NCBI GenBank assembly: GCA_002413325.1 | Contig: DHWT01000052.1 | Span: 17,181-35,034 of the forward strand | Direction: 5' to 3' | Length of the DNA: 17,854 nt | From: Chitinophagaceae bacterium UBA5175 | GTDB lineage: Bacteria > Bacteroidota > Bacteroidia > Chitinophagales > Chitinophagaceae | Part shown: positions 7,792 to 13,953 of the stretch, piece after piece | How positions within the stretch are numbered: position 1 is the stretch's first letter | How the letters are laid out: each line of letters opens with the position of its first letter | The notes under the pieces: generated by a model | Told to the model about the DNA's origin: nothing | What the model saw: only the letters and a program-made list of their open reading frames with translations | Databases searched by the model: none | Position numbers and translations under genes: made by a program

Positions 7792-8458
7792 CAGCAATAA
7801 TACTTCCTCCTTTAAGGCGTATGATACGTCGGGTTCCTGCTGCCAGTTCCGTGTTATGGGTTACGATGATCAGGGTGGTACCTGCTTCCTCATTCAGGTC
7901 AAATAACAATTTTATTACTTTTTCACTTGTTTCGGAATCGAGATTTCCCGTGGGCTCATCTGCAAACAATATTTTTGGATTGTTGGAGAACGCGCGGGCC
8001 AGCGAAACCCGTTGCTGCTCTCCTCCGGATAGCTGGGCAGGGTAGTGATGGAGCCTGTCGCCCAGGCCCACTCTGTCCAGCAACTCCCTGGAACGGTTCC
8101 TGATGTTTTTTTCCGCACGAAGCTCCAGCGGCACCATAACGTTTTCCAGTGCGGTTAATGTGGGCAGGAGCTGAAAGTTTTGAAAAATAAAGCCCACATA
8201 CAGATTCCGGACTTTTGCCCGTTCATCTTCACTGAGTTCGTTCAGGGTTATATGATTCAGTTCGATGCTGCCTGTGGTTGAACGATCGAGCCCGGCACTT
8301 AAGCCCAACAGGGTTGTTTTTCCGCTGCCTGAGGGTCCGACGACGGCAACCGTTGATCCGGCTTCTACTGAAAAATTGATATGGGAAAGAACCGTCAGCG
8401 TGCGGCCGGCGCTGGAATAGGTTTTGCTTAAATTCCGGATGTTCAAAATGGTATCCAC
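7775..8458 (-). CDS. ABC transporter ATP-binding protein (LolD/YbbA-like)
   Basis: This is the ATPase subunit that would energise the adjacent FtsX-type permease; 227 aa is typical of the LolD/MacB/YbbA subfamily. All motifs are present: Walker A GPSGSGKTT (41-49), Q-loop QNFQLLP (Q93), signature LSGGEQQR (143-150), Walker B ILFADEPTG (163-171) with catalytic Glu168, and H-loop His201 (VTHN). The start is the GTG at 8458. An in-frame TAG lies four codons upstream and there is no nearby ATG, so GTG is well supported. It is first in a two-gene operon and overlaps the permease gene by 17 bases. The 69-base AT-rich gap to the divergent esterase gene must hold both promoters. The YbbA assignment rests on the neighbouring genes; sequence alone would also fit LolD. 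Confidence 0.93.
   Translation of the reverse strand: MDTILNIRNLSKTYSSAGRTLTVLSHINFSVEAGSTVAVVGPSGSGKTTLLGLSAGLDRSTTGSIELNHITLNELSEDERAKVRNLYVGFIFQNFQLLPTLTALENVMVPLELRAEKNIRNRSRELLDRVGLGDRLHHYPAQLSGGEQQRVSLARAFSNNPKILFADEPTGNLDSETSEKVIKLLFDLNEEAGTTLIIVTHNTELAAGTRRIIRLKGGSIIADERKS
7806..7813 (-). promoter_or_regulatory. Strong Shine-Dalgarno site (AAAGGAGG) inside the ATPase gene
   Basis: Read on the minus strand, AAAGGAGG is followed after 8 bases by TTG (7797) and after 14 bases by ATG (7791). Such a strong site is unusual for Bacteroidota. Its spacing favours TTG as the initiation codon of the YbbP-like permease, though ATG remains possible. It lies within the last codons of the ATPase gene and supports coupled translation. 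Confidence 0.55.
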
Positions 8459-8527
8459 GTAAGTAAACTAATTTTTGGTAATATATGTTTTTAAAATACC
8501 TTATAGACCGGTATAATTTACGGACTT

Positions 8528-9211
8528 ATGTGTAAAGCTATTGTTATTATTGGCTCGTTCTTTACGTTGTGGATGTCTTCAGGATGCAACCACAGTACCC
8601 CGACAGAGAAACCTGCAACAGTTCCCGTTAAAAACAACCAGACCGTCGAAAACAAAGAGTCACGAAAGACTATCGTTTTTTTTGGCAACAGTCTTACGGC
8701 CGGATTCGGAGTTGATCCCTCTGAAGCTTTTCCTGCATTGATACAGGCGAGGCTGGATTCGCTAAAACTGCCGTATCAGGTGATCAATGCCGGATTAAGC
8801 GGTGAAACTTCTGCGGGGGGAAATACACGCATTGACTGGGTCTTACGTCAGCCACTTTCTGTTTTTATTCTGGAGTTGGGAGGCAATGACGGATTAAGGG
8901 GAATTCCCTTATCCGAAACCTCAAGGAATCTGCAGTTCATTATAGATAAAGTGAGGGCCAAATATCCCTCCTCGAAAATCATCATGGCCGGCATGCAGAT
9001 CCCACCCAATATGGGGGAAAAATATGCATCCGAATTCAGAACCCTGTTTCAGCAACTGGCTGCCAGGAATAAAATATTCCTGATTCCTTTCCTCCTGGAG
9101 GGCGTGGGCGGTGTGCCAATGCTGAATCAGCAGGATGGCATTCACCCCAATGTTCAGGGTCATAAGATAGTGGCAGAAAATGTATGGAAAGTGCTCAGGC
9201 CGATGCTCTGA
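8528..9211 (+). CDS. SGNH/GDSL arylesterase, TesA-like, probable lipoprotein
   Basis: This is a hydrolase of the TesA (acyl-CoA thioesterase I / arylesterase / lysophospholipase L1) type. The SGNH blocks are all visible: GNSLTAGFG with nucleophile Ser55, block II Gly89 in INAGLSGE, block III GGND (118-121) with Asn120, and block V DGIH with Asp203 and His206. The first 20 residues form a signal sequence ending SSGC, so Cys20 is a probable lipidation site and the enzyme would be tethered at the envelope. E. coli TesA by contrast is soluble and periplasmic. A Thr/Lys-rich linker (about 22-46) separates the Cys from the domain. It is divergent from the YbbA/YbbP-like pair across 69 bases, the same arrangement as E. 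coli tesA-ybbAP. Ester or thioester hydrolysis is well supported; the natural substrate is unknown. Confidence 0.92.
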   Translation: MCKAIVIIGSFFTLWMSSGCNHSTPTEKPATVPVKNNQTVENKESRKTIVFFGNSLTAGFGVDPSEAFPALIQARLDSLKLPYQVINAGLSGETSAGGNTRIDWVLRQPLSVFILELGGNDGLRGIPLSETSRNLQFIIDKVRAKYPSSKIIMAGMQIPPNMGEKYASEFRTLFQQLAARNKIFLIPFLLEGVGGVPMLNQQDGIHPNVQGHKIVAENVWKVLRPML

Positions 9212-9300
9212 GACCATCCGTATTGCTGAAGACCTCCGTTTTTACATAATAGTAGTCACGGCAACCAGACCTGTTCAGCGTGGAATTCACGGGTTTACTT

Positions 9301-9633
9301 CTACTTCGCCGAATTCATCGTGATGATGTATCTTAAAATTGAATCCTGTTGTTTTTCGTCAATGACAACTTTCCCCTCTTTTTTATTGAGTTTACCAATC
9401 ATTTTCGGAACGATTTTATCCCATTTCTTTTCGTTTCGTGACATTGGATTTTTTAGTTTGTGACAGCGGTTGCAGGTGTGCTGGAATAAGGTTTTACCGC
9501 CGTTTAATTCGGCAAGTGTATATCCCGGGTATTTCGTGGATATCCTGTCCACGTCTGACTGTGCAGGAACAGCAAGCTGCACGCTACAGGCTGTAAGTGC
9601 TGTTAGTAACAGCATGACAATCGTTATTTTCAT
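9301..9633 (-). CDS. Small lipoprotein c-type cytochrome
   Basis: The 110-aa product has a signal peptide with lipobox LTAC (Cys16) and one haem-binding motif C-N-R-C-H (54-58). It is therefore predicted to be a membrane-anchored periplasmic monohaem cytochrome c. The preceding segment NGGKTLFQHTCNRCH is typical of cytochrome c class I. A possible sixth ligand is Met78 (PKMIG), and the C-terminal helix ILRYIITM fits the family. Its redox partner is not evident: no oxidase or dehydrogenase gene is nearby. Start ATG at 9633. It is convergent with the esterase gene (89-base gap) and shares its strand with the lytic transglycosylase gene upstream, but a 312-base gap makes co-transcription unlikely. 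Confidence 0.88.
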   Translation of the reverse strand: MKITIVMLLLTALTACSVQLAVPAQSDVDRISTKYPGYTLAELNGGKTLFQHTCNRCHKLKNPMSRNEKKWDKIVPKMIGKLNKKEGKVVIDEKQQDSILRYIITMNSAK

Positions 9634-9945
9634 ATATTGATCTGTTTAATTGTTTTACCTGTTTTGCCATATTCCCAATTCCTGATCAATGATTCAAAAT
9701 AAATCTGTAATCGGAGTTGTTGGAAAGGTTAACAATATGTTATTCGCTGAAAGGAAAAGCTTTTTTTAATCGGTCTGGCAAAAGACAAAAACCAGAGCCC
9801 GGAGTAAATAATGCATTTACAATTGATTACAAGATTGCCGGGCAGGTGTTGCTCCATCCCGCGATGCGATATCCCCTAAGGGCAGCAGCAGGACGCTGTT
9901 CTGACTGCAGACAACAATAAGTAGGTTGCCTGAATATTCCCTTCT
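9634..9945. other. 312-bp intergenic region, no gene seen
   Basis: This stretch lies between the lytic transglycosylase stop and the cytochrome start (both minus strand). A short open frame (9717-9920, +) has an unconvincing translation. No hairpin with a T-run and no clear promoter was found. It presumably carries the cytochrome promoter near its left end. Confidence 0.4.
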
Positions 9946-10650
9946 TTAAAAATTCCTGAAAGCCTTTTTAGCACCTGGATATGGAAGTCCAACGGTTCCC
10001 TGCAGCAGGGACAGACTGCGTGTGCCTTCGAAATAATAGCAGGTAGCGATAAATTTTTTTACATAATCGCGGGTCTCTTCCGGAAGCAGATATTGGAGTT
10101 TCCAGAAATTCCTGGTTCCGGACTGACGGATGGCTGAGTTAACAGGAACCTCACCGCCATTGTACGCAGCGAGAACCAGTAGCCAGTCTCCGAATTCCTC
10201 GTGCAGAGCGCTCAGGTGTCGCGCTGCGGCACGGGAACTTTTGTAATAGTCTTTTCGCTCATCGCAACGGGCGTTCATTTTGAGTCCCAGGATACGGGCT
10301 GTTGCAGGCATTAACTGCCAGGGGCCTGCTGCGCCCACTTTGGAAACCGCTTTTGTTTTCAATTCGGATTCAACAACGGCGAGGTATTTTAACTGAACGG
10401 GGAGACCATAACGATTGAGCACTGAATCAATGATTATAAATGGTGAACCGCTTCTCTGTTTTATGCTATGGAGATTTTTGCTGTTTTGCCGGATATAGGA
10501 TTTCACAAACTTTTTTACATGACTGTTTAAAAGCGCATGATCATTTCTGTTGAGATACATGTCGGTAGTACCGGCATCAACAGCCGGAACTACCATCAGC
10601 AAAAATGTGCAGGTAGTAAAAATATATTTTAGCAGCGCGAATTTCAACAT
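9946..10650 (-). CDS. Secreted lytic transglycosylase (SLT/MltD-like)
   Basis: This enzyme cleaves the MurNAc-GlcNAc bond of peptidoglycan to form 1,6-anhydro ends. The ATG at 10650 is preferred over an upstream in-frame start at 10791: it directly precedes a signal peptide (residues 1-26, ending VDAG), whereas the 47 upstream residues look non-coding. The SLT domain covers about residues 75-205. It has catalytic Glu94 in AVVESEL, then GAAGPWQLMPATAR (107-120) and AAYNGG (161-166), followed by NFWKLQYLLPEETRDYVKKF, the usual MltD-like ending. No LysM repeats follow, so at 234 aa this is a minimal catalytic form. Together with the L,D-transpeptidase at 1213 it is one of two peptidoglycan enzymes in the window. 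Confidence 0.92.
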   Translation of the reverse strand: MLKFALLKYIFTTCTFLLMVVPAVDAGTTDMYLNRNDHALLNSHVKKFVKSYIRQNSKNLHSIKQRSGSPFIIIDSVLNRYGLPVQLKYLAVVESELKTKAVSKVGAAGPWQLMPATARILGLKMNARCDERKDYYKSSRAAARHLSALHEEFGDWLLVLAAYNGGEVPVNSAIRQSGTRNFWKLQYLLPEETRDYVKKFIATCYYFEGTRSLSLLQGTVGLPYPGAKKAFRNF

Positions 10651-11132
10651 TGCTTTAATTTTTAATAATTGCCCGGAATTAGTTGTGACACCTGGTAGTA
10701 AGAAAACAAGGGGTGTCGGGGGACCACTTTGCCTTACCCTTTTCCGGGGACAGACCTGATTTCCCGTTCTATGAGATGATTTTTTCTGCAACGATCATCT
10801 TCTTCATAATATGCCCCTGATGTAAAACTGGTTTCGGGCCATAATAAAATTTCCTGATGTATGTTGTTCTGTTTCATAACGGATTTGTATACCAGTGGAT
10901 CCAATCCCGATGCCGCTTTATAAAACATTGAAAAACAATAATTTATAGTAATTAAGTTGGATTAATTGTTCCCGATTATGGAAAGGAAAACATGCATTTG
11001 GGAAGACTAAAACAGGAAGCCGGTCCAGGCCTGTGTATTTCTGACGGGATTTGGTCATCCCCAAACCTCTGCCCCATATCAAAACCATACCGATTGTGAC
11101 AAAACGGGTTTCCATTCATTTATCGTAACACG

Positions 11133-11188
11133 CTTTGGAATCCGGAATGCAAAAAGCGGCAACACACAACGGATCGCCGCTTCCAAAG
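11133..11188. repeat. Two-part inverted repeat (CTTTGGAA / AAGCGGC)
   Basis: CTTTGGAA (11133-11140) pairs with TTCCAAAG (11181-11188). Inside it AAGCGGC (11154-11160) pairs with GCCGCTT (11176-11182). The result is a long hairpin with a one-sided bulge. On the minus strand the inner stem runs into a T5 tract, so it could terminate leftward transcription. It may instead be a structured small RNA or protein-binding site. Confidence 0.5.
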
Positions 11189-11286
11189 AAATGAGAATGT
11201 ACCTGCCCCTTTATATGGTACGTGAAAGGTGTGAATGATGTAACATATTACCACTGTTTTGTAACCATTGCAGGTACAAGGACGTT

Positions 11287-11294
11287 TAATTTTG
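11287..11294 (+). promoter_or_regulatory. Bacteroidota -7 promoter-like element (TAATTTTG)
   Basis: TAATTTTG fits the TAnnTTTG -7 consensus of Bacteroidota primary sigma factor promoters and ends 19 bases before the CsbD start. A TTTG at 11258-11261 could be the -33 element, but its 25-base spacing is longer than the usual 19-21. The call is therefore tentative. Confidence 0.4.
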
Positions 11295-11313
11295 CTAAAC
11301 AATAATTCACAAA

Positions 11314-11511
11314 ATGATCAGCTCAACTAAAATAACAGGTAATTGGAATGAACAAAAGGGAAAACTAAAACAAATGTTTGCGTCCCTTACCGATAATGAT
11401 CTGATGTTTGAAGACGGGAAAAAAGATGAGATGATGGGAAAGCTTCAGATTAAATTAGGGAAAACCGAAGAAGAACTGAATAAAATTATTTCATTGATTA
11501 CACCTAAGTAG
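11314..11511 (+). CDS. CsbD family stress protein
   Basis: The 65-aa product has the CsbD signature: NWNEQKGKLKQ (12-22), then FASLTDNDLMFEDGKKDEM and GKLQIKLGKTEEELNKII. CsbD-like proteins form small helical bundles and are general-stress proteins (SigB regulon in Bacillus); their biochemical role is unknown. Start ATG at 11314, with a possible -7 element just upstream. It is the first gene of a plus-strand group with other stress-type genes. Confidence 0.92.
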   Translation: MISSTKITGNWNEQKGKLKQMFASLTDNDLMFEDGKKDEMMGKLQIKLGKTEEELNKIISLITPK

Positions 11512-11545
11512 CGGACTGACCGGGGGCGAAGCATCACATAACAAA

Positions 11546-12013
11546 ATGAAAAAAATGAAAATATATCTTTTATTATTTATGGTAGTAACCGGCAGTTTTT
11601 TATTTCAAACAGCTACGGCGCAGGTTCATACGGATATCCAGGTAAATATAGGGGCACAACCAGTATGGGGACCTGTCGGATATGATCATGTGGAGTATTA
11701 TTATTTACCCGACATTGATGCCTATTATAATGTTCCCAGACAGCAGTATGTTTACCTGCAAGACGGGCGCTGGATATTTTCAGCATATCTGCCTTCGCAG
11801 TATCGCGATTATGATCTGGACAGAGGTTATAAGGTAGTCATCAACGATCCGACGCCCTACCTCCATAATGCTCGATACAGGACGGATTATGCAAAATACA
11901 AAGGCAATCATAACCAGGAAATAATCCGGAACAGTCATGATTCAAAATATTACCAGATAAAAGAACACCCTGAACACGACAACTGGAAGAAGGAACATCA
12001 TGATCATCATTGA
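11546..12013 (+). CDS. Secreted hypothetical protein with His-rich tail, 155 aa
   Basis: A clear signal peptide (residues 1-25, ending TATAQ) directs export. The mature part begins with VNIGAQPVWGPVGYDHVEYYYLP, followed by IDAYYNVPRQQYVYLQDGRWIF. This Tyr/Trp-rich pattern is recurrent in uncharacterised Bacteroidota periplasmic proteins; I cannot assign a named domain. The C-terminal tail (about 120-155) is hydrophilic and His-rich, ending EHHDHH, which could bind divalent metal. It lies 34 bases after the CsbD gene on the same strand, so both are likely co-transcribed, with the terminator at 12120 ending the unit. Confidence 0.8.
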   Translation: MKKMKIYLLLFMVVTGSFLFQTATAQVHTDIQVNIGAQPVWGPVGYDHVEYYYLPDIDAYYNVPRQQYVYLQDGRWIFSAYLPSQYRDYDLDRGYKVVINDPTPYLHNARYRTDYAKYKGNHNQEIIRNSHDSKYYQIKEHPEHDNWKKEHHDHH

Positions 12014-12347
12014 TAAAAATGAATGACTGGTGAACCCGATTGGATTCTAAAGGATATTTCTGAAACCAATACATGATTTAAGTTTTTTAGTTTTCCATAG
12101 GATATTGGAATTTAAAAACAAAGGGCTGGATTTCTATCCTGGCCCTTTATTTTTTTAGTTTCTGTTACCGGTTCATAATCAATTTACTAACGCTCTTTTT
12201 ATTTTTCGGAATCCGTTGAGCCTGCCATAAGGAATTTTCAGGTGACTGTTTCTCATTACCTTTAGAGGTTTTATCAGTTTTCCAGGTTATTTATTTCAGC
12301 ACAGCAGCCAGTAACTATAACTTTAAAGAACATGAAAAATTAAGGAC
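12014..12347. other. 334-bp intergenic region before the AraC-type regulator gene
   Basis: No gene is seen. It contains the terminator at 12120-12156, and the remainder (12157-12347) is AT-rich and presumably carries the regulator promoter. TAACTTTA near 12318 resembles a -7 element with one mismatch, but no convincing -33 partner was found. Confidence 0.45.
12120..12156 (+). terminator. Rho-independent terminator
   Basis: AAAGGGC (12120-12126) pairs with GCCCTTT (12142-12148), and an inner GGAT/ATCC stem (12128-12131 with 12136-12139) leaves a four-base loop. The hairpin is followed by a T-rich tract to 12156. It lies 107 bases after the stop of the His-tailed secreted protein and probably ends the CsbD unit. 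Confidence 0.85.
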
Positions 12348-12908
12348 TTGAAGATCTACATAAAATATATGGTCAGCATTCGCTGCAAAATGCTGGTAAA
12401 ATCAGAACTGGAAAAACTTGGACTTCATTATAAGACTGTGGAATTGGGTGAAGTTGATTTGGAAGAAAATTTATCTCCTGAACAGTGGGATGTCTTAAAT
12501 GCAAACCTGAAAAGATCGGGCATTGAATTGATGGAGGACAAAAAAAGTATCCTGATTGAAAAAATTAAAAATGTTATTATCGAACTGGTACATTATTCAG
12601 AAGAACCGCTCGATATAAAATTTTCCCAGTACTTAAGCCAGAAGCTAAACCACGACTATACTTATCTTGCGAATCTGTTTTCGGAGACCCTGGGCATTAC
12701 CATTGAGCATTTCTTAATTGTTCACAAAATTGAACGCGTAAAGGAATTGCTGATATATGATGAACTTAATGTTACTGAAATTGCCTGGAAAATGCATTAC
12801 AGCAGTGTTGCTCATTTATCCACCCAGTTTAAGAAGGTAACCAGCCTGACTCCCTCCTTCTTCAAAAAAATTAAAGATAAAAAGCGGAATACCCTGGAGG
12901 ATTTCTGA
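12348..12908 (+). CDS. AraC-family transcriptional regulator with degenerate HMA-like N-terminal domain
   Basis: The C-terminal half (about residues 95-180) is an AraC-type double helix-turn-helix: YLANLFSETLGITIEHFLIVHKIERVKELL, then LNVTEIAWKMHYSSVAHLSTQFKKVTSLTPSFFKK. The N-terminal 65 residues match a beta-alpha-beta-beta-alpha-beta plan like a heavy-metal-associated domain: IYIKYM, an MVSIRC loop, helix KMLVKSELEKLG, strand TVELGEVDL, helix PEQWDVLNANLKRSG, strand IELME. The MxCxxC metal site is reduced to MVSIRC, with only Cys13 left. The TTG at 12348 is chosen because the first strand (KIYIKYM) is needed for this fold; the ATG at 12369 would delete it. This is a widespread Bacteroidota regulator type. 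The signal and targets are unknown, but the flanking stress genes are candidates. Confidence 0.85.
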   Translation: MKIYIKYMVSIRCKMLVKSELEKLGLHYKTVELGEVDLEENLSPEQWDVLNANLKRSGIELMEDKKSILIEKIKNVIIELVHYSEEPLDIKFSQYLSQKLNHDYTYLANLFSETLGITIEHFLIVHKIERVKELLIYDELNVTEIAWKMHYSSVAHLSTQFKKVTSLTPSFFKKIKDKKRNTLEDF

Positions 12909-13053
12909 TAGCAGTATCTATACAAAGGTATGCGCATTTTTCAAATGTGTGAATAATATAATTTTTTCACAGGTTTGTGTAATGACCCCTGTTAAAAAAG
13001 ACATCAACTTTGTTTGAGTATAAATAGTTGTGTTATTCTTTATAAAAGGTATA

Positions 13054-13419
13054 ATGGAGAAAATTATTGAAAGGGGCAAAACTGAGGATAACGGGGTGGA
13101 AAAGTCAAAATCGCTCATTATTGTTGAGATTATTGAATATATGACCAACGCAGTAGTTACCAAGACAATCATCAGGAAATCTACGGGAAATATCAGCGCG
13201 ATGTCTTTTGACAGCGGGGAAGGTTTAACGGAAAAAACTTCTCCCTTTGATACGTTTGCCCAGATCATCGAGGGCCAGGCTACGATTGTAATTGATAAAG
13301 AAGCTCACCTGCTGTTGTCAGGCCAGGGAATTATAATTCCTGCCCATTCGCCCAATTATATAAAGCCAAACGGGCGGTTTAAGATGATCCTGACGGTCAT
13401 TAAAAGCGGGTATGAATGA
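13054..13419 (+). CDS. Cupin domain protein
   Basis: This is a small single-domain cupin (121 aa) with a conserved barrel region: TSPFDTFAQIIEGQATIVIDKEAHLLLSGQGIIIPAHSPNYIKP. The PAH motif and the following strand match cupin_2. The first cupin motif lacks the usual HxH: the position reads PFDTFAQ. The metal site is therefore incomplete, as in many Bacteroidota stress-associated cupins. Catalysis is doubtful and ligand binding is possible. The ATG at 13054 (preceded by AAAGG) is preferred to the GTG at 13030, which adds only a hydrophobic stub. It follows the regulator gene by 145 bases on the same strand and may be under its control. Confidence 0.85.
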   Translation: MEKIIERGKTEDNGVEKSKSLIIVEIIEYMTNAVVTKTIIRKSTGNISAMSFDSGEGLTEKTSPFDTFAQIIEGQATIVIDKEAHLLLSGQGIIIPAHSPNYIKPNGRFKMILTVIKSGYE

Positions 13420-13472
13420 ACGGAAGAATATTCTTTCGGAAATAGGAATTATCAAATTAAAAATTACGAATC

Positions 13473-13625
13473 ATGGGAAATTTACTTTATGTCATTGCAG
13501 TGATATTAATCATTGGCTGGGCAATAGGATTTTTTGGATATGCCGCCGGCGGCCTGATTCATATCCTTCTCGTTATAGCTATCATTGCAGTAATACTGAG
13601 ACTTATTCAGGGAAACAGGATTTAG
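13473..13625 (+). CDS. Lmo0937-family (DUF5670-like) mini membrane protein, 50 aa
   Basis: This 50-residue frame starts at the ATG at 13473 and ends at TAG 13623-13625. Its translation begins MGNLLYVIAVILIIGWAIGF, continues with FGYAAGGLIHILLV and ends RLIQGNRI. Two hydrophobic helices (about 4-22 and 28-44) flank a GYAAGGLIH turn. That is the signature of the Lmo0937-type membrane proteins common in stress-related gene groups of Bacteroidota. The function is unknown. It lies 53 bases after the cupin gene, likely in the same operon. Confidence 0.85.
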   Translation: MGNLLYVIAVILIIGWAIGFFGYAAGGLIHILLVIAIIAVILRLIQGNRI

Positions 13626-13720
13626 AAGCTGCCGGTCAGAAGATAATTTAGAAACCGGAACGGCCCGACAGTATATTTTAAACAATTAAGGAGATCTGGA
13701 GTCGGGCTAAATATAACCGT

Positions 13721-13906
13721 ATGATCATTATCAACTATATACTTATCGTCATCTTAGGAACAGGTTGGGCGGTCAGTTTCTTAGGTTTTCACCCTGGAAA
13801 GGAGGTGCATATTTTACTTGTTCTGGCCATGATTACGGCATCAGGAATTATGAGCCGGAAAGATCTGTCTTTTAAAGATGAAAATATTACAAGCATTAAT
13901 GACTGA
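13721..13906 (+). CDS. Diverged Lmo0937-like mini membrane protein, 61 aa
   Basis: The sequence resembles the preceding 50-aa protein: YILIVILGTGWAVSFLGFHP, then HILLVLAMI, against its YVIAVILIIGWAIGFFGYAA and HILLVIAII. The shared GWA, FxG and HILLV positions point to a tandem duplicate or a second family member. It has a His-Pro-Gly-Lys turn in place of the glycine pair, and a hydrophilic C-terminal tail (about residues 44-61) not seen in the first copy. The start is the ATG at 13721; no other start codon exists downstream of the upstream stop. It is probably co-transcribed with the cupin and the first mini-protein. Confidence 0.75.
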   Translation: MIIINYILIVILGTGWAVSFLGFHPGKEVHILLVLAMITASGIMSRKDLSFKDENITSIND

Positions 13907-13953
13907 TTCCGCTTTTGGCAGTATGGGTATCTGGTCAGGGCTAATGCGGAGAA

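Larger units (their letters stand above)
10651..11313. other. About 660-bp intergenic region with hairpin and promoter elements
   Basis: Three short minus-strand frames (10734-10928, 10918-11115, 11120-11302) are open here, but none has a recognisable product or start context. The region holds a G-rich segment (10710-10755), a strong inverted repeat (11133-11188) and a promoter-like element close to the CsbD gene; the last two are listed separately. Confidence 0.5.

Noticed and set aside
9717..9920. 67-codon plus-strand frame between the cytochrome and transglycosylase genes
   Set aside because: No recognisable features, no ribosome site; probably chance.
10705..10760. G-rich GGGGGACC / CGGGGACAGACC segment resembling REP-type repeat sequence
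   Set aside because: It is reminiscent of repeats tied to Y1 transposases, but no complete palindrome and no transposase gene are present.
10651..10791. 47-codon N-terminal extension of the lytic transglycosylase
   Set aside because: The extension precedes a normal signal peptide and looks non-coding; the ATG at 10650 is the better start.
10734..10928. 64-codon minus-strand frame
   Set aside because: The composition is fairly protein-like, but there is no family, no start signal and no partner gene. Too weak to call; homologues in relatives would revive it.
11120..11302. 60-codon minus-strand frame
   Set aside because: It overlaps the nested inverted repeat and the CsbD promoter region; the translation is Cys/Arg-rich and not gene-like.
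13412..13651. 79-codon frame overlapping the cupin end
   Set aside because: It is the wrong frame over the real 50-aa Lmo0937-family gene at 13473-13625.
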